This document shows, piece by piece, positions 33,953-44,700 of a DNA stretch of 57,123 nt. The notes beneath the pieces were generated by a model that saw only the letters and a program-made list of their open reading frames with translations, was not told where the DNA came from and searched no databases. The stretch comes from Lentisphaerota bacterium (lineage in GTDB: Bacteria > Verrucomicrobiota > Lentisphaeria > Oligosphaerales > JABHEG01), in assembly GCA_018676675.1 (NCBI GenBank), contig JABHEG010000357.1, positions 1 to 57,123 on the forward strand, in the 5' to 3' direction. The position numbers and the translations under genes are program-made. Positions within the stretch are counted from its first letter, which is position 1, and every line of letters begins with the position of its first letter.

Positions 33953-36118
33953 CTATCGCTGCTGCAGCCCTTGAGCTTTGCGCACCAACTCGATGAACTC
34001 TCTCCGGTAACCGTGTGGATCGCGCTCTGCCCCGTCCGTTGCCAGATCCAGAATCGCGCCCAGGTCTGCCGTTCCTTTGTGTGGCGAGTCTCTGAGGACC
34101 ATGCCAAAGGCGGCGACCGAGGCGGCGAACCGGAAGTCTCTTGATGACGTGGCCAGACCGGCCCCGGTGTCTCGCACGGCTCCCTCAATCAACTTGCTCA
34201 CCTCACCATCGGGCGCTTTGTAGCGAATCTTGACCGTCATCAGCTCATCGGAATAGGCGGCATGTGTTGCCGCCGCAGGCGTCTGGTACTTCAGCGGATC
34301 AACACCGGGGAGGGCGATCCGGACGCCCTTTGGGACGATCTGGTAGAGCGCCGTAACGGTGTGTCCGGCACCGATCTCACCGGCATCTTTGGTATCGTCG
34401 TTGAAGTCCTCGGCCCGGAGCAGGCGGTTTTCGTAGCCGATCAGTCGGTAGGCCTCAACCTGGGCGGAATTGAACTCGATCTGGATCTTCACATCCTTCG
34501 CGATCGTGACCAGCGTTCCGCCTATCTGATCGACCAAGACCTTGCGTGCTTCCGCGGCCGTATCGATATAGGCGTAGTTGCCGTTGCCTTTGTCCGCAAG
34601 TTCCTCGAGTTGTGCATCCTGGTAGTTCCCCATACCAAAACCGAGGACGGTCAGGAAGACGCCGCTCTTGGCCTTCTCCTCGATCAGCCGGGTCAGATCC
34701 CCACGACTGCTGACACCGACGTTGAAGTCGCCGTCCGTTGCCAGTATCACCCGATTGGTGCCGCCTTTGATGAAGTTCTGTGCCGCCGTCGCGTAGGCAA
34801 GCTCGATACCTGCCCCGCCGTTGGTGGAACCGCCGGCGCTCAAGCGGTCGAGAGCCCCGAGAATTTCGTGCTTGCGACTGGCGGACGTGGGCGGCAAGAC
34901 CAGCCCCGAAGCCCCAGCATAGACCGCTATTGCGACCCGGTCGTTCTCAGTCAGGTTTGCTGTCAGCATCTTCATCGCCTGCTTGAGAAGCGGCAGCTTG
35001 TTGGGCGAGCCCATCGACCCGGAGACATCCAGGAGAAAGACCAAGTTGCTCGCCGGGCGCTCGTCGGGATCTATCTGGACCCCTTTCAGCCCAATCCGCG
35101 CCAGCCGATGTTGGCGCTCCCAGGGACAACCCGCGAGTTCGACGTTGATCGAGAAGGGACGGTCGTTGTCTGGCTGGGAATAGTCATAGGTGAAGTAATT
35201 GATCATCTCCTCGATCCGGACAGCGTCCTTCGGGGGGAGTCTCCCTTGGTTTAGGAAACGACGCATATTCGCATAGGATGCGGTGTCCACGTCAATAGAG
35301 AACGTGGAAACAGGCGTTGTTCGGACGGCCATAAAGGGGTTGTCGCGGATACGGTCGTAGGCTTCCCGGTTGGGCCCATCGTCCATGCCGGTCGCCCGTT
35401 TAGGTCCGTCTCGGTCCCCCCACATCGGATCAGCCGGTTTGACCGTTGGTGGCGGGAGAAGCGCCGCCACGGCCCCATTGATATCCAACACGCGAGGGCT
35501 GAGGGCCTTCGTAGGCTTGGGCGTGGCGACGCTCCTAGACACCTCAAGTACCGTTTCCTCTGAAACGTCAGTCGCGCCCGTGCGCCACGGTCTGTGCGAC
35601 GACTTGCTTGCCTCGTCGATCCTGGTGGCCAAATCTCTTCCGTCGACCTTCGGCGACGCCTTGGGCCCAGATCCTGGTGGTGGGAGGGAGACAGACGGCG
35701 CGCGATCACCTGACTCCATTCTCAACGCAAGTCCCGTCTGCTTGATGTTGCCTGAGCTGCGAATTCGTCTGGACTTCTCCCTCGGCTCTGACAGGAGAGG
35801 CAGGAGAAGACCAGCGACGAGGACACACGCGGCTGCCGCCCCTGTGACAAGGGTCAGCTTCCGGAGAAGCGTCAAGCGAGGCCGCCCGGGCTTCCCTGCC
35901 TCCTGAGCAATCGCGTTCCGCTGATCGTCAGTCAGCGCGAGCGGTTCATCGGATGCCAGTTCTTCGGCGAGCCCGGCGGCGGACTGGCGGATGCTCTCTA
36001 TTTCCTGTTGGGCTCCGGCATCGTCAGCCAGCAAGGCCTCGAAGGCCTCGCGTTCGCTCTCCGGCAACTCGCCGAGTGCGTATGCGGTAAGGCGAGGATC
36101 ATTCGTGTCGATTGCCAT
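33953..36118 (-). CDS. YfbK-like von Willebrand factor A protein with anti-sigma-like N-terminus
   Basis: A 721-residue protein. Residues 1-80 resemble a zinc-less anti-sigma/zf-HC2-type region (LTAYALGELPESEREAFEALLAD). One transmembrane segment lies at about 86-109 (LVTGAAAACVLVAGLLLPLL). After a low-complexity stretch, about 250-350 is the YfbK N-terminal domain (VSTFSIDVDTASYANMRRFL) and about 355-530 is the vWA domain with an intact MIDAS DxSxS at 364-368 (FLLDVSGSMGS). The C-terminus is the DUF3520 domain (LIGYENRLLRAEDFNDD, DFRFAASVAAFGMVLR). The outer part would face the periplasm. It lies 18 bp after the ECF sigma gene, so the N-terminus probably restrains that factor. Confidence 0.9.
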   Translation of the reverse strand: MAIDTNDPRLTAYALGELPESEREAFEALLADDAGAQQEIESIRQSAAGLAEELASDEPLALTDDQRNAIAQEAGKPGRPRLTLLRKLTLVTGAAAACVLVAGLLLPLLSEPREKSRRIRSSGNIKQTGLALRMESGDRAPSVSLPPPGSGPKASPKVDGRDLATRIDEASKSSHRPWRTGATDVSEETVLEVSRSVATPKPTKALSPRVLDINGAVAALLPPPTVKPADPMWGDRDGPKRATGMDDGPNREAYDRIRDNPFMAVRTTPVSTFSIDVDTASYANMRRFLNQGRLPPKDAVRIEEMINYFTYDYSQPDNDRPFSINVELAGCPWERQHRLARIGLKGVQIDPDERPASNLVFLLDVSGSMGSPNKLPLLKQAMKMLTANLTENDRVAIAVYAGASGLVLPPTSASRKHEILGALDRLSAGGSTNGGAGIELAYATAAQNFIKGGTNRVILATDGDFNVGVSSRGDLTRLIEEKAKSGVFLTVLGFGMGNYQDAQLEELADKGNGNYAYIDTAAEARKVLVDQIGGTLVTIAKDVKIQIEFNSAQVEAYRLIGYENRLLRAEDFNDDTKDAGEIGAGHTVTALYQIVPKGVRIALPGVDPLKYQTPAAATHAAYSDELMTVKIRYKAPDGEVSKLIEGAVRDTGAGLATSSRDFRFAASVAAFGMVLRDSPHKGTADLGAILDLATDGAERDPHGYRREFIELVRKAQGLQQR

Positions 36119-36136
36119 GATGAATCCCCTTTCTCG

Positions 36137-36658
36137 TTAGGCGTGTTGTTCCTGCGCTCTCTTACGGAGCGTGTGTATCGCGGTATGGATCAGGTAGCCG
36201 ACATTCGAGACCGAGAGGCCCATGATCTCACTTATCTGCTTGTAGCTGAACTCGTTCTGGAACTTCAGTCGAACCACCTCCTGCTGCCGTTCCGGAAGGA
36301 CCGCCAGCAGCTTCGGAAGACCTCGGATATCGTCGCTGCGTTCCGCGGTCGCCGCAGGATCAGGCTCTCGGCTCTGCTGTGCCGCCATCCGTTCTTCGGT
36401 CAACGCGGTCATTCGTCCCTCCTTCCGGAAGTGCTCCAGGGCGCGGCGGCGGCAGACCGTGAAGAGCCAGGCTGCGAGGTGGTCCTCGACCTTGCTGCGA
36501 TCCGCTCTGCAAAGCCTCACAAACGAGTCCTGAACGACATCCCGGGCCTGTTCCAGGTTGCCCGTGAGGCGACATGCGTAGCGTAAGAGAGGACTCTCGT
36601 ACCGTTCCAGCGCCCCCCGGATCCATTCCGTGTGTTGCGTGTTACCTTCCACCATCAT
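36137..36658 (-). CDS. ECF-type RNA polymerase sigma factor
   Basis: A 173-residue sigma-70 family factor with region 2 (SPLLRYACRLTGNLEQARDV followed by VQDSFVRLCR, and HLAAWLFTVCRRRALEHFRK) and region 4 (LLAVLPERQQEVVRLKFQNE, then SYKQISEIMGLSVSNVGYLI). Region 3 is absent, as usual for ECF factors. AGGAG lies close upstream of two adjacent ATGs (36658 and 36655). It is the first gene of a two-gene operon with the YfbK-like membrane protein, its likely regulator. Target promoters are unknown; the divergent 38-residue-repeat gene is an obvious candidate. Confidence 0.92.
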   Translation of the reverse strand: MMVEGNTQHTEWIRGALERYESPLLRYACRLTGNLEQARDVVQDSFVRLCRADRSKVEDHLAAWLFTVCRRRALEHFRKEGRMTALTEERMAAQQSREPDPAATAERSDDIRGLPKLLAVLPERQQEVVRLKFQNEFSYKQISEIMGLSVSNVGYLIHTAIHTLRKRAQEQHA

Positions 36659-36910
36659 GTTCTCCTGCCGGCTGTGAACATCTCCCGTATCTGTTAGTGA
36701 TAATGCACGAGACGAGGTTTTATTAGGCCGCCCGTGAAAAGAAGAGACGAAAAACCTGCGATGCCCCTCCCCTGCGCAACTGTGGAGTCAACCCGGCGGA
36801 ACCTCGCCGTTTTGCATCCTCGGAGGAACTCCCGTACATTCGCTATAGTGGGCGCGCGCTCAGCCGTCCACGGGCGTCCGGCAACCTGGTTCGAGCAGGG
36901 AGGGAGAAGC

Positions 36911-38809
36911 ATGCGAAACCACACGAGGCTCTTCTTCTGGACCGCTCTGGCGATTGCCCTGGCCACGCCAATAGGGCAATGCCGCGCCGAAGACCGCAAA
37001 GTGAAGCTCTGGCCCCTGCTCTACGTGTCGGAAACCGACCAGGGGAAAGCCGTCGAGGCACTGCTCGGCGTTTACGGATCGCGCGACCGGCCCGACAGCT
37101 ATGACCGACGGATGGTGCCGGTGTTCTGGGGAGACGACTACCTGCACGTCTTCCCCGTGTTCTGGAGCACGGAAGAAGACTGGGTCCTTCCCCCCTTAGC
37201 CTGGGATTGGCATGGCAGCAAGGGTGTGGGGCCGGTCTGGTGGGGGAACGACTACTTTCATGTCGCCCCGCTCTACTGGAGCGGCGATGACCGCTGGCTG
37301 CTCTTGCCGCTCGGAGGCCAGTTCGGGAATACATCGGTCCTGGGCCCCGCCGTTTGGGGGGATGATTACGCCCACGTCGTTCCCCTGTTCTGGAGCAACG
37401 ACGATGGGTGGGTGCTCCTGCCCATCGCAGGGCACTGGGACGACAGTTACTTGGCCGGCCCGGCGTTCTGGGGAGACGATTTCTTCCATGTCATCCCGCT
37501 CTTCTGGAGCGGGGACGGTGACTGGACACTCCTTCCTGTTGCCGGGCGCTGGGGAAACAGCAACTGGGCAGGGCCGGCGTTCTGGGGTGAGGACTACCTC
37601 CACGTCGTCCCACTCTTCTGGAGCGACGAAGACGGGTGGGTGCTGCTCCCAATCGCCGGACACTGGGGGGATAGTTACCTCGCCGGCCCCGTGGTCTGGG
37701 GAGATGACTTCTTCCACGTCATCCCGCTCTTCTGGAGCGGTGAAGACAACTGGCTGCTCCTGCCTGTCGCAGCCCACTGGGACGACAACTACTGGGCAGG
37801 ACCAGCCTTCTGGGGGGAAGACTACTGCCACATCGTGCCCCTCTTCTGGAGCGACGAGGACGGATGGGTGCTACTCCCCATCGCCGGACACTGGGACGAC
37901 AACTATCTGGCCGGGCCCGTGGTCTGGGGAGACGACTTCTTCCACATTATCCCGTTCTTCTGGAGTTCAGAGGGCGACTGGACGCTCCTCCCGATTGCCG
38001 CCCACTGGGGCGATAGCTACTGGGCAGGACCAGCCTTCTGGGGGGAAGACTACTGCCACGTCGTTCCTTTCTACTGGAGCAACCAGGATGGCTGGATGCT
38101 CCTCCCCGTCGCCGGCCATTGGGACGACAACCATCTAGCCGGACCTGTAGTGTGGGGAGATGATTTCTTCCACATTATCCCGTTCTTCTGGAGCGAAGAA
38201 GGCGACTGGATGCTGCTTCCGCTGGCTGCCCACTGGGACGACAGTTACTGGGCCGGACCTGCATTCTGGGGCGATGGCTACTGCAACATCGTCCCGCTCT
38301 TCTGGAGTAACGAGGATGGCTGGGTGCTACTGCCCATCGCGGGACACTGGGATGACCAATACCTGGCCGGACCGGTCTGGTGGAGCGACGACTTCTTCCG
38401 TGCCCTGCCGCTGTTCTGGAAGGAAGGCGACAACTGGCTCCTCGTGCCTGCGGCCTGGAACTGGGAAGGCTCCAAAGGCGTCGGCCCCGTCTGGTGGGGA
38501 GAAGACTACTTCCACATATTCCCCCTTTCCTTCCATTGGGATGACAAGACGCTCATTCCGCCACTCCTCGGCTACGCACGAACCAGCGAAGATGAGACCG
38601 ATGTCTCTCTGCTGGGAATGCTCCTGAGATGGACGCGTAAGGCGCAGGACTGGACCTTCGAGCTGAACCCGATTCTCGATCTGGCGGGAGGGCCGAAGAA
38701 GTCGCACTTCAGTCTCTTCTGGAGGCTCTTTGAGCACCATGAAGATGAAGACGAAAGCTACTGGCGTTTTCTCTTCCTGCCCAAGAAGTTCGGGCACCGG
38801 ACGAAGTGA
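36911..38809 (+). CDS. Exported protein of about 13 tryptophan-rich 38-residue repeats
   Basis: A 632-residue protein of no family I recognise. A signal peptide is at 1-27 (RLFFWTALAIALATPIGQCR, then A|ED), from the ATG at 36911 preceded by GGGAGA; a longer frame from 36734 is unlikely. Then about 13 tandem units of 38 residues follow a consensus GPxxWGDDFxHVxPLFWS, then xxxxWxLLPIAGHWDDxYLA. Odd and even units differ (PAFWGEDYCHIVP against PVVWGDDFFHIIP), giving a 76-residue, 228-bp super-repeat. The first and last units share an outlier ending (W-x-GSKGV). The tail (about 565-632) is charged and has no repeats. Aromatic beta-strand repeats suggest a beta-propeller or solenoid at the cell surface. 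It is divergent from the ECF sigma gene. Confidence 0.85.
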   Translation: MRNHTRLFFWTALAIALATPIGQCRAEDRKVKLWPLLYVSETDQGKAVEALLGVYGSRDRPDSYDRRMVPVFWGDDYLHVFPVFWSTEEDWVLPPLAWDWHGSKGVGPVWWGNDYFHVAPLYWSGDDRWLLLPLGGQFGNTSVLGPAVWGDDYAHVVPLFWSNDDGWVLLPIAGHWDDSYLAGPAFWGDDFFHVIPLFWSGDGDWTLLPVAGRWGNSNWAGPAFWGEDYLHVVPLFWSDEDGWVLLPIAGHWGDSYLAGPVVWGDDFFHVIPLFWSGEDNWLLLPVAAHWDDNYWAGPAFWGEDYCHIVPLFWSDEDGWVLLPIAGHWDDNYLAGPVVWGDDFFHIIPFFWSSEGDWTLLPIAAHWGDSYWAGPAFWGEDYCHVVPFYWSNQDGWMLLPVAGHWDDNHLAGPVVWGDDFFHIIPFFWSEEGDWMLLPLAAHWDDSYWAGPAFWGDGYCNIVPLFWSNEDGWVLLPIAGHWDDQYLAGPVWWSDDFFRALPLFWKEGDNWLLVPAAWNWEGSKGVGPVWWGEDYFHIFPLSFHWDDKTLIPPLLGYARTSEDETDVSLLGMLLRWTRKAQDWTFELNPILDLAGGPKKSHFSLFWRLFEHHEDEDESYWRFLFLPKKFGHRTK

Positions 38810-39150
38810 GCGCGAGAGAGGAGTGGGCGGCACGATGCTCCGATGGGAGCCTGATCATTGGCTCCAACGGCACAAGGCCGTTGGGGGCCCCGGCCACCGC
38901 TTTCTGGCCCTTCTCAGAACGCCATTCCCGCTTGCTTAGGCTGTGAGCGGCTCAGCCGGCGAGAGCCTGCGCCTGTCCGGAGCGCCGCTCGCCGCAACCG
39001 GTTGCCTTTGGTCGCTCGCGGGACTTCACAAGCTGCCTCTCGCTCGGTATGGTAGGTGACACGCACAGCAATCAGGCGACACACAGACCATCCGAGGAGC
39101 ACCAGAACAATGGAATACCGCAGGCTTGGCAGTACCGGAAGGAGCTCCGT
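38810..39150. other. Intergenic region with hairpins
   Basis: No gene is supported. CCAACGGC (38864-38871) and GCCGTTGG (38877-38884) form an 8-bp perfect stem with a 5-base loop, and GCTCC/GGAGC forms a smaller one just upstream. There is no following T-run, so an intrinsic terminator for the repeat-protein gene is possible but not clear. The ribosome binding site GGAAGGAG for the next gene is at 39137-39144. Confidence 0.4.
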
Positions 39151-41724
39151 ATGAAACGTGTACCAGTCCCTCGCTTCCGACTTCTCAAGGCATCCGCCTT
39201 GCTCTGCATCGCCTTCATGGGCCACGCCTATGCGGCCGGGCGGGCTGATTACGCCTTGGGCAAAGGGTCCGTAACGCTTGCCACAGGTGGTGTGCCGCAG
39301 TGCGTGATCGTCGTGCCCCAGGACGCGCCCGCCCCCGTGCGCTTTGCCGGACAGGAGCTCAAGGAACACCTCGATGCCATGACCGGGGGCAGCTTCCCGA
39401 TCGTGCCTGACATGCCGCCTCGAGGTGCAAGCATCGTGCTGGGGAGGCTCCCCGGCGCCGTCCGCACAGTCAGCCCGACTCGCCCCATTGCCCGCGACGG
39501 CTACATCATCGGCACCATCGGGAACACGATCTACATCGTCGGCAACGACAACACGACCGAGAAGAGCGAAATCCTCTTCAAGGTCAAGACGCCGTTTGGG
39601 CGAAGGGCCGGTCGCTACGCGATGACGCAGCAGCTCGGGGCCGAGCGCTGGGACTTCGAGCGCGGAACACTGTACGGAACGTACCGGTTCCTTGAGGAAC
39701 TGGGGTGTCGTTGGTTCTTTGCAGGGGAGAAAGGACGGGTAGTCCCCCAGAAGAGGGACCTGATTGTCAATACCTTCTCTCTCCACGAAGAACCAGCCTT
39801 TATCCTGCGCAAGGTGGGGAGAGAGATGTGGCAGTGGTACATGGTCAAATCGTCTCGCGTCAATCGTGTGCTGGATGTTGAAGAGTATGAAGACCTCAAC
39901 TGGGATGGGCACGCACTTCGCCTTTGGATGTTGCGAATACGGGGTTCCTCCGAGTGGTTCGCCTTCAACCACCGTCCTGTGCGCATGGACCTGGAACGGC
40001 GCTACGGAAAGCCCCATCCCGAGTACTTCGCCCTGCGGGAAAACGGCGAACGCGACCTGCTTCCGCAAACGGGACGCACAGGTCATCTCTGCTACACACA
40101 CCCCGGCGTCATCGATATCACGAAGAAGGACATCGACGCGTACTACGCAGGGACCAACGCCAAGGACCTCGGATTCAGCGACCACCGCACAACGCTCGGG
40201 CTGCACAACCGTGGCTGGCCGGCCAGCGCCATCTACGGACGGTCCGTCTCACTCCTCCCGCATGACTCGTTCCGCGGCTGTATGTGCCCCAACTGCCTGG
40301 CAATCACACACACGGACAAACCACGTCCGGGCCAGCACACGGAGCTCGTCTGGCAGTTTGTCACCAAGATGGCCGACTGGATGAAAACGGCACACCCGAA
40401 CTCGTTCATCACGTGCCTGGCTTACAGTTCCTATTCTGAACGCCCGGAAAATCTGAACGCCCTGCCCGAAAACATCGTGGTGGGCATGTGTCCCGCCCGT
40501 TATGCCCGGACCGCGAATGATGTCAAGGAGGAGCACTACCAGGATCTCATGCGCATGGTGGGAGAGTGGAGCGGGCTCAACGAGCGTCCCATGCTCATCT
40601 GGCTGCACCACCTGTACCGCCACCGAAACGAACGGCGCCGTGGTATGCCCATGCTGCTGACTTCACTCTATGAGAGACTCTTCCGGGACCTGACCCCACA
40701 TGCCAACATGATGCACATCGAGGTCGATTCTGACAGCCTCACCCTCGAACACCTGAACCGCTACGTCATGCTCCGACTTCTCTACAACCCCACTCTGGAA
40801 GCCGCGGACCTCGTCCAGGACTACGCGGACAGCTACTATGGCCCTGGTGGAACGATCATCGGTGACCTGCTCCGAGACATAGAGACACGCTGCCTGGCGG
40901 CAGCAACCGGGAGCGCCAACAGCATCGATTTCTGGGAGAAGCACTTCGGCGAGAAGACGGTCGCGGTGTACCGGAAACAGACTGACCGGATGCTGGCTCT
41001 CGTGGAAGGCACGCCGCATGAGGAGCATGGTCAGGTCTTTTCGCGCTGGTTCCTCGGCACGATGGAGAAAGGGCGCGCCCTCTACGTCCGCGACGTCAAG
41101 AGCGTGGCCGAAAGCAAAGGATCCTCAATCAGTATCCGCCAGCTGCATGGGGAGATCACCATCGACGGGAAACTCGATGAGGATGGTTGGGCCCGATCCG
41201 CCCTGCTGAACCGTTTCCTGAGCAATGCCGACGGCAAGCCGACAGCCCAAAAAACCGAGTTGCGCCTCCTGCGTGCGCAGGAGCATCTCTACTTCGCCTT
41301 CACCTGCCACGATCCCCTCACCCGCGAATTGCCGACCAAAAAGGGCGATGTCGACTACATCGAGATCTTCCTTGATCCGGAACACGACCACGACAGCTTC
41401 TATCAACTCCTCATCGACACCGAAGGACGAGTCGGCAGTTGGTACCATGAGGGGGCAGGTGAGCCCGCAGATGCGACCTGGGAGAGCAATATCGACGTCG
41501 CCGTCCAGCGCCACGATGGTCGCTGGATCATGGAGATCCGCCTCCCGAGGGCAGGTCTCAAGGACGGCCTTCACCGTCCCGTTGGGCGTCCGTGGGGAGC
41601 CAACTTCTGCCGCACCATGGCCCGACCAGCCAGACCTGAGGACCACTTCAGTTGCTGGAGCCCGCTCCTGCGCGGCAGATTCGCCCAACCCGACCTTTTC
41701 GCGCACATCTTCTTCGTGAAATAG
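39151..41724 (+). CDS. Secreted DUF4838 protein with C-terminal CBM9-like domain
   Basis: An 857-residue exported protein. The ATG at 39151 follows GGAAGGAG and opens a signal peptide (LLKASALLCIAFMGHAYAAG); the open frame extends upstream to 39049 without support. About 35-150 is a hexosaminidase/alpha-glucuronidase-like N-terminal domain (AGQELKEHLDAMTGGSFPIV). About 200-500 is DUF4838, a TIM-barrel-like domain seen in polysaccharide loci (HPEYFALRENGER, CMCPNCLAI, VDSDSLTLEHLNRYVMLRLL). About 665-855 is a carbohydrate-binding family 9-like sandwich (GEITIDGKLDEDGWARS, VDYIEIFLDPEHDHDSFYQL). Its 3' end is one base from the convergent large gene. Substrate unknown. Confidence 0.82.
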   Translation: MKRVPVPRFRLLKASALLCIAFMGHAYAAGRADYALGKGSVTLATGGVPQCVIVVPQDAPAPVRFAGQELKEHLDAMTGGSFPIVPDMPPRGASIVLGRLPGAVRTVSPTRPIARDGYIIGTIGNTIYIVGNDNTTEKSEILFKVKTPFGRRAGRYAMTQQLGAERWDFERGTLYGTYRFLEELGCRWFFAGEKGRVVPQKRDLIVNTFSLHEEPAFILRKVGREMWQWYMVKSSRVNRVLDVEEYEDLNWDGHALRLWMLRIRGSSEWFAFNHRPVRMDLERRYGKPHPEYFALRENGERDLLPQTGRTGHLCYTHPGVIDITKKDIDAYYAGTNAKDLGFSDHRTTLGLHNRGWPASAIYGRSVSLLPHDSFRGCMCPNCLAITHTDKPRPGQHTELVWQFVTKMADWMKTAHPNSFITCLAYSSYSERPENLNALPENIVVGMCPARYARTANDVKEEHYQDLMRMVGEWSGLNERPMLIWLHHLYRHRNERRRGMPMLLTSLYERLFRDLTPHANMMHIEVDSDSLTLEHLNRYVMLRLLYNPTLEAADLVQDYADSYYGPGGTIIGDLLRDIETRCLAAATGSANSIDFWEKHFGEKTVAVYRKQTDRMLALVEGTPHEEHGQVFSRWFLGTMEKGRALYVRDVKSVAESKGSSISIRQLHGEITIDGKLDEDGWARSALLNRFLSNADGKPTAQKTELRLLRAQEHLYFAFTCHDPLTRELPTKKGDVDYIEIFLDPEHDHDSFYQLLIDTEGRVGSWYHEGAGEPADATWESNIDVAVQRHDGRWIMEIRLPRAGLKDGLHRPVGRPWGANFCRTMARPARPEDHFSCWSPLLRGRFAQPDLFAHIFFVK

Positions 41725-41725
41725 G

Positions 41726-44700
41726 TCACGGGGCGGCTGGGTACAGACTGTGCTGATCGGGTGGGGACGAAAGTAGGCCCTTGCCCAACTGCGCGCGCCG
41801 GTCGTGATCCCATATTCTCAAGCCGGTGATGTGGAACGCTGCATTGCCGCCGATTGTCAGCTCGTCGCTGGTCCAGTTCGTCAGTTCCCCACGACGACCG
41901 CCGTATGGTTTGCCGAACACGGTCCCGTTAATGCAGATCCATGCCTTGTCTCGTTCCGCCTCGAAATCCCAGACGACTGCGACATGGTTCCAGACTCCGG
42001 GCTTCAACCAATAGCCCGACTGCAGGTAAGCCGCCCCCAGCTTCAAGTAGGTCCCGACCTGAGAACGACGGTAGAGTCGCATCTGTCCCCAAGTCAGGAT
42101 GTTCCCATCGGTAATATCGTCCGGATCCCAATCGGGGCGGAGCCAGAACTCGAGAGTACCACGGGTCTCGTCCACGCCCTCGTAACGCGTTCCTTCCACG
42201 CGCTTCCCTCGAGGGATGCGGAACGTCTCCCCGGCCGGGACCACGCGCACCGGCTCGGTCACAGTCGGTGGAGCTGCGGCAGGAACGGGGGCGCGGACGA
42301 CCGGGAGCGATTCAGGGGTGAAGAACGCATCGGGACGGGTACTCGCCACCGGCACTGTGCCCTCGACACGCAGGAGCATCTCCTGATTGTCACCACCAGG
42401 TGGGCGGACCCGGATGCACCACAGCTTCCCACGCTCGTGCTCAGGAACGGGAAGCTCCTTCGTGACCCACGCCCCAAGCGGGCTCGAACCGATCTTGTGC
42501 CTCTCAGAAACCACGATCTCACCTTGCGAGTCGAGCACTGAGACCTCAACGGACACGCGCAGTGCCAGAAGCTTGTAGCGAATGGTGAACGCTTCCGCAG
42601 CCTGCGGTGTCCGCACATAGAGGTCAGTCGCCTTGCTGATCGCGTTGCGCTCAAGTGGGTACACCCATTGATACGGGACGTGACCACGCAGTCGGATCTT
42701 CATCGGCACCTTGTCAGCGCCCCGCATGGCTACTCGGTACATCCCGGCTTTCCCTTCAGGCACGGACATATCGACAATCCCTGAACTCGCATCAGGATCA
42801 AAACGGACCGGAGCCGATGCCACAGTGTTCCCATCGGGGTCAAGGACCACGATCTCAGCCTGCAGCTTAGCCCGTCGACAATGAGACGCCCATTGCCGCA
42901 GAGAGACCCCAATGAAATACGGCCGTTTGTAGCAGACCCACTCGACCGGGACATCGAACGCACGCCCGTCCGGGTTGCTCAGCCAGACCTCCGAGTTGCT
43001 GGCACTCAGATCAACAGGCGGCGCAGGCTCAATCGGTCTGTCGAGGGTAGCCAGAGCCCCGAGCAAGTACGGAGCGTACAGCAAGTGTACGCAGTTGTGA
43101 CACATATCCCAGTGTCCTTCGGGGATACCCCGATGCAGCGGATCCTCCCCGACGTTGACATCCTTCAGGTACTGCTGCAACCAGGCGAGGGGACGCCCCA
43201 AATAGGATGTGTCCCCCGTGAAGTAGTAAGCCATGGAGGGACCGTAGAATGTGTAACCGCGCGGATCCCCCATCACCAGACGTCCGGACTGGGCCTCCTT
43301 CATGTTGTTCAGGATGATCGCCTTCATACGCTCATCACCAGTGGCCTGGTAATAGGTGACCAATCCCGGATTCATGTAGACGTCGTCGTGGCGGATCACG
43401 CCGTTGCTCTTCGCCGCCGCCTCGTAGCAGTGTTCCGCCTGAGTGTGGGCCAGGTCCAGGTAACGCTGATCCCAGGTTGCCCACCAGTACTGGGTCAGCA
43501 ATCGCAGACTGCCGCCGGTCATGCGATGGGCATATCTTCGCAGATGCCCTGATCCAAGGAAGCCCGGCTTGTTCAGGTTCAGGTAGAATTCGCCCTCCTC
43601 ATGAAACACATCCCAGGCCCGTCGATAGCCCGTGAGATAATAGTAGTACAGCCACGGGGTCACGTGACTGTCGCAACCGACATCGTAGACGTTCCCGCCG
43701 TAGTGGATGATGCCGCCGTTGCCCCCGAAGCGTCCCCCCTTCCATTTGGGGTACGGGTAGCCCGGCACATCCGCGGTTACGTGGGTCATGTCGATGTCCA
43801 TGACGTGCTTGGCATTGTCAATGGCCCACTGCAGATAGCGGCGATCGCCGCTACGGGCAAACATCGTCCACGGCATCACGCTTATGCCATAAAAGCGCGA
43901 CGCCATGCGACGCCAGGGCCGTTCCCACCAACGCTGGTTTTCTTCATCCCAGTTGACCACGTAGTTGACATCGCCGTGATCGAAGAAGCCGTAGTTGTCC
44001 AGGTGGTCACGCAGGAACTCGTAGCGCCCGAACGCGACGTCGAACGTCTTCTCGATCTCCGGGTACCGCTCAGGGTCCCGGGGATGCAGGGGTCCAAAGA
44101 CGTCAGTGCGACACATCCAGTCGGAATCAGCAACGACAAAGGGCGGTTTCTCTTGCGCGGCGCAGGTGGCCATTGCCCCCTTCCCATCGAGGTCGTCGGA
44201 GAACGCCACAATCAGCTCGTTGGTTTTGGCCAGGCCCATGGCCTGGTCATACTTGTCCAGGCCACCTTCGTACCAACGCTGGTGGTAGACGCCGTCGAGC
44301 CGCTCGTATCGCTCCGGGCCGAGAACGGACGACGCCCGGAAGTCCAGCATGCGTTCGCTGTGCGCAGGCCACAGGTGCGCGATCACCCCGTCTTCGGTAG
44401 CCTCGAGTTCCTTCGGGTGGTCTTGCCACATATTGCGCAAAGCCACAGCCATCACACCATGCTCAGAACCGTGAACTACCCACCCACCTACACGCTTGCC
44501 TTCGGTGAGCAACTCCCCAGCTTCCATCAGGGAGAAATGGTTCGTGGAATCCTGCACAAGTCGCGCAGGCAATGTTGTCCGCTCGACCTCTGCACCAAAG
44601 CCCGTGCCCAGCTGGAACACCGCCTTGCGGGCGGTCCCGGTGGGAGCATCAAACGGGATAGCGACGTCCCTGAGGAACGTCTTGTCCGTGTCAAAGTGAA

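Noticed and set aside
34262..35254. 330-codon plus-strand frame opposite the YfbK-like gene
   Set aside because: The minus strand encodes an intact vWA MIDAS and DUF3520 domain, so the plus frame is a shadow.
37196..37831. 211-codon minus-strand frame of repeats inside the 38-residue-repeat gene
   Set aside because: Its periodicity is an automatic consequence of the 114-bp DNA repeat; the plus frame has the signal peptide and ribosome binding site.
38864..38884. Intrinsic terminator after the repeat-protein gene
   Set aside because: The stem is good but there is no T-run on either strand, so it is only recorded as a hairpin.
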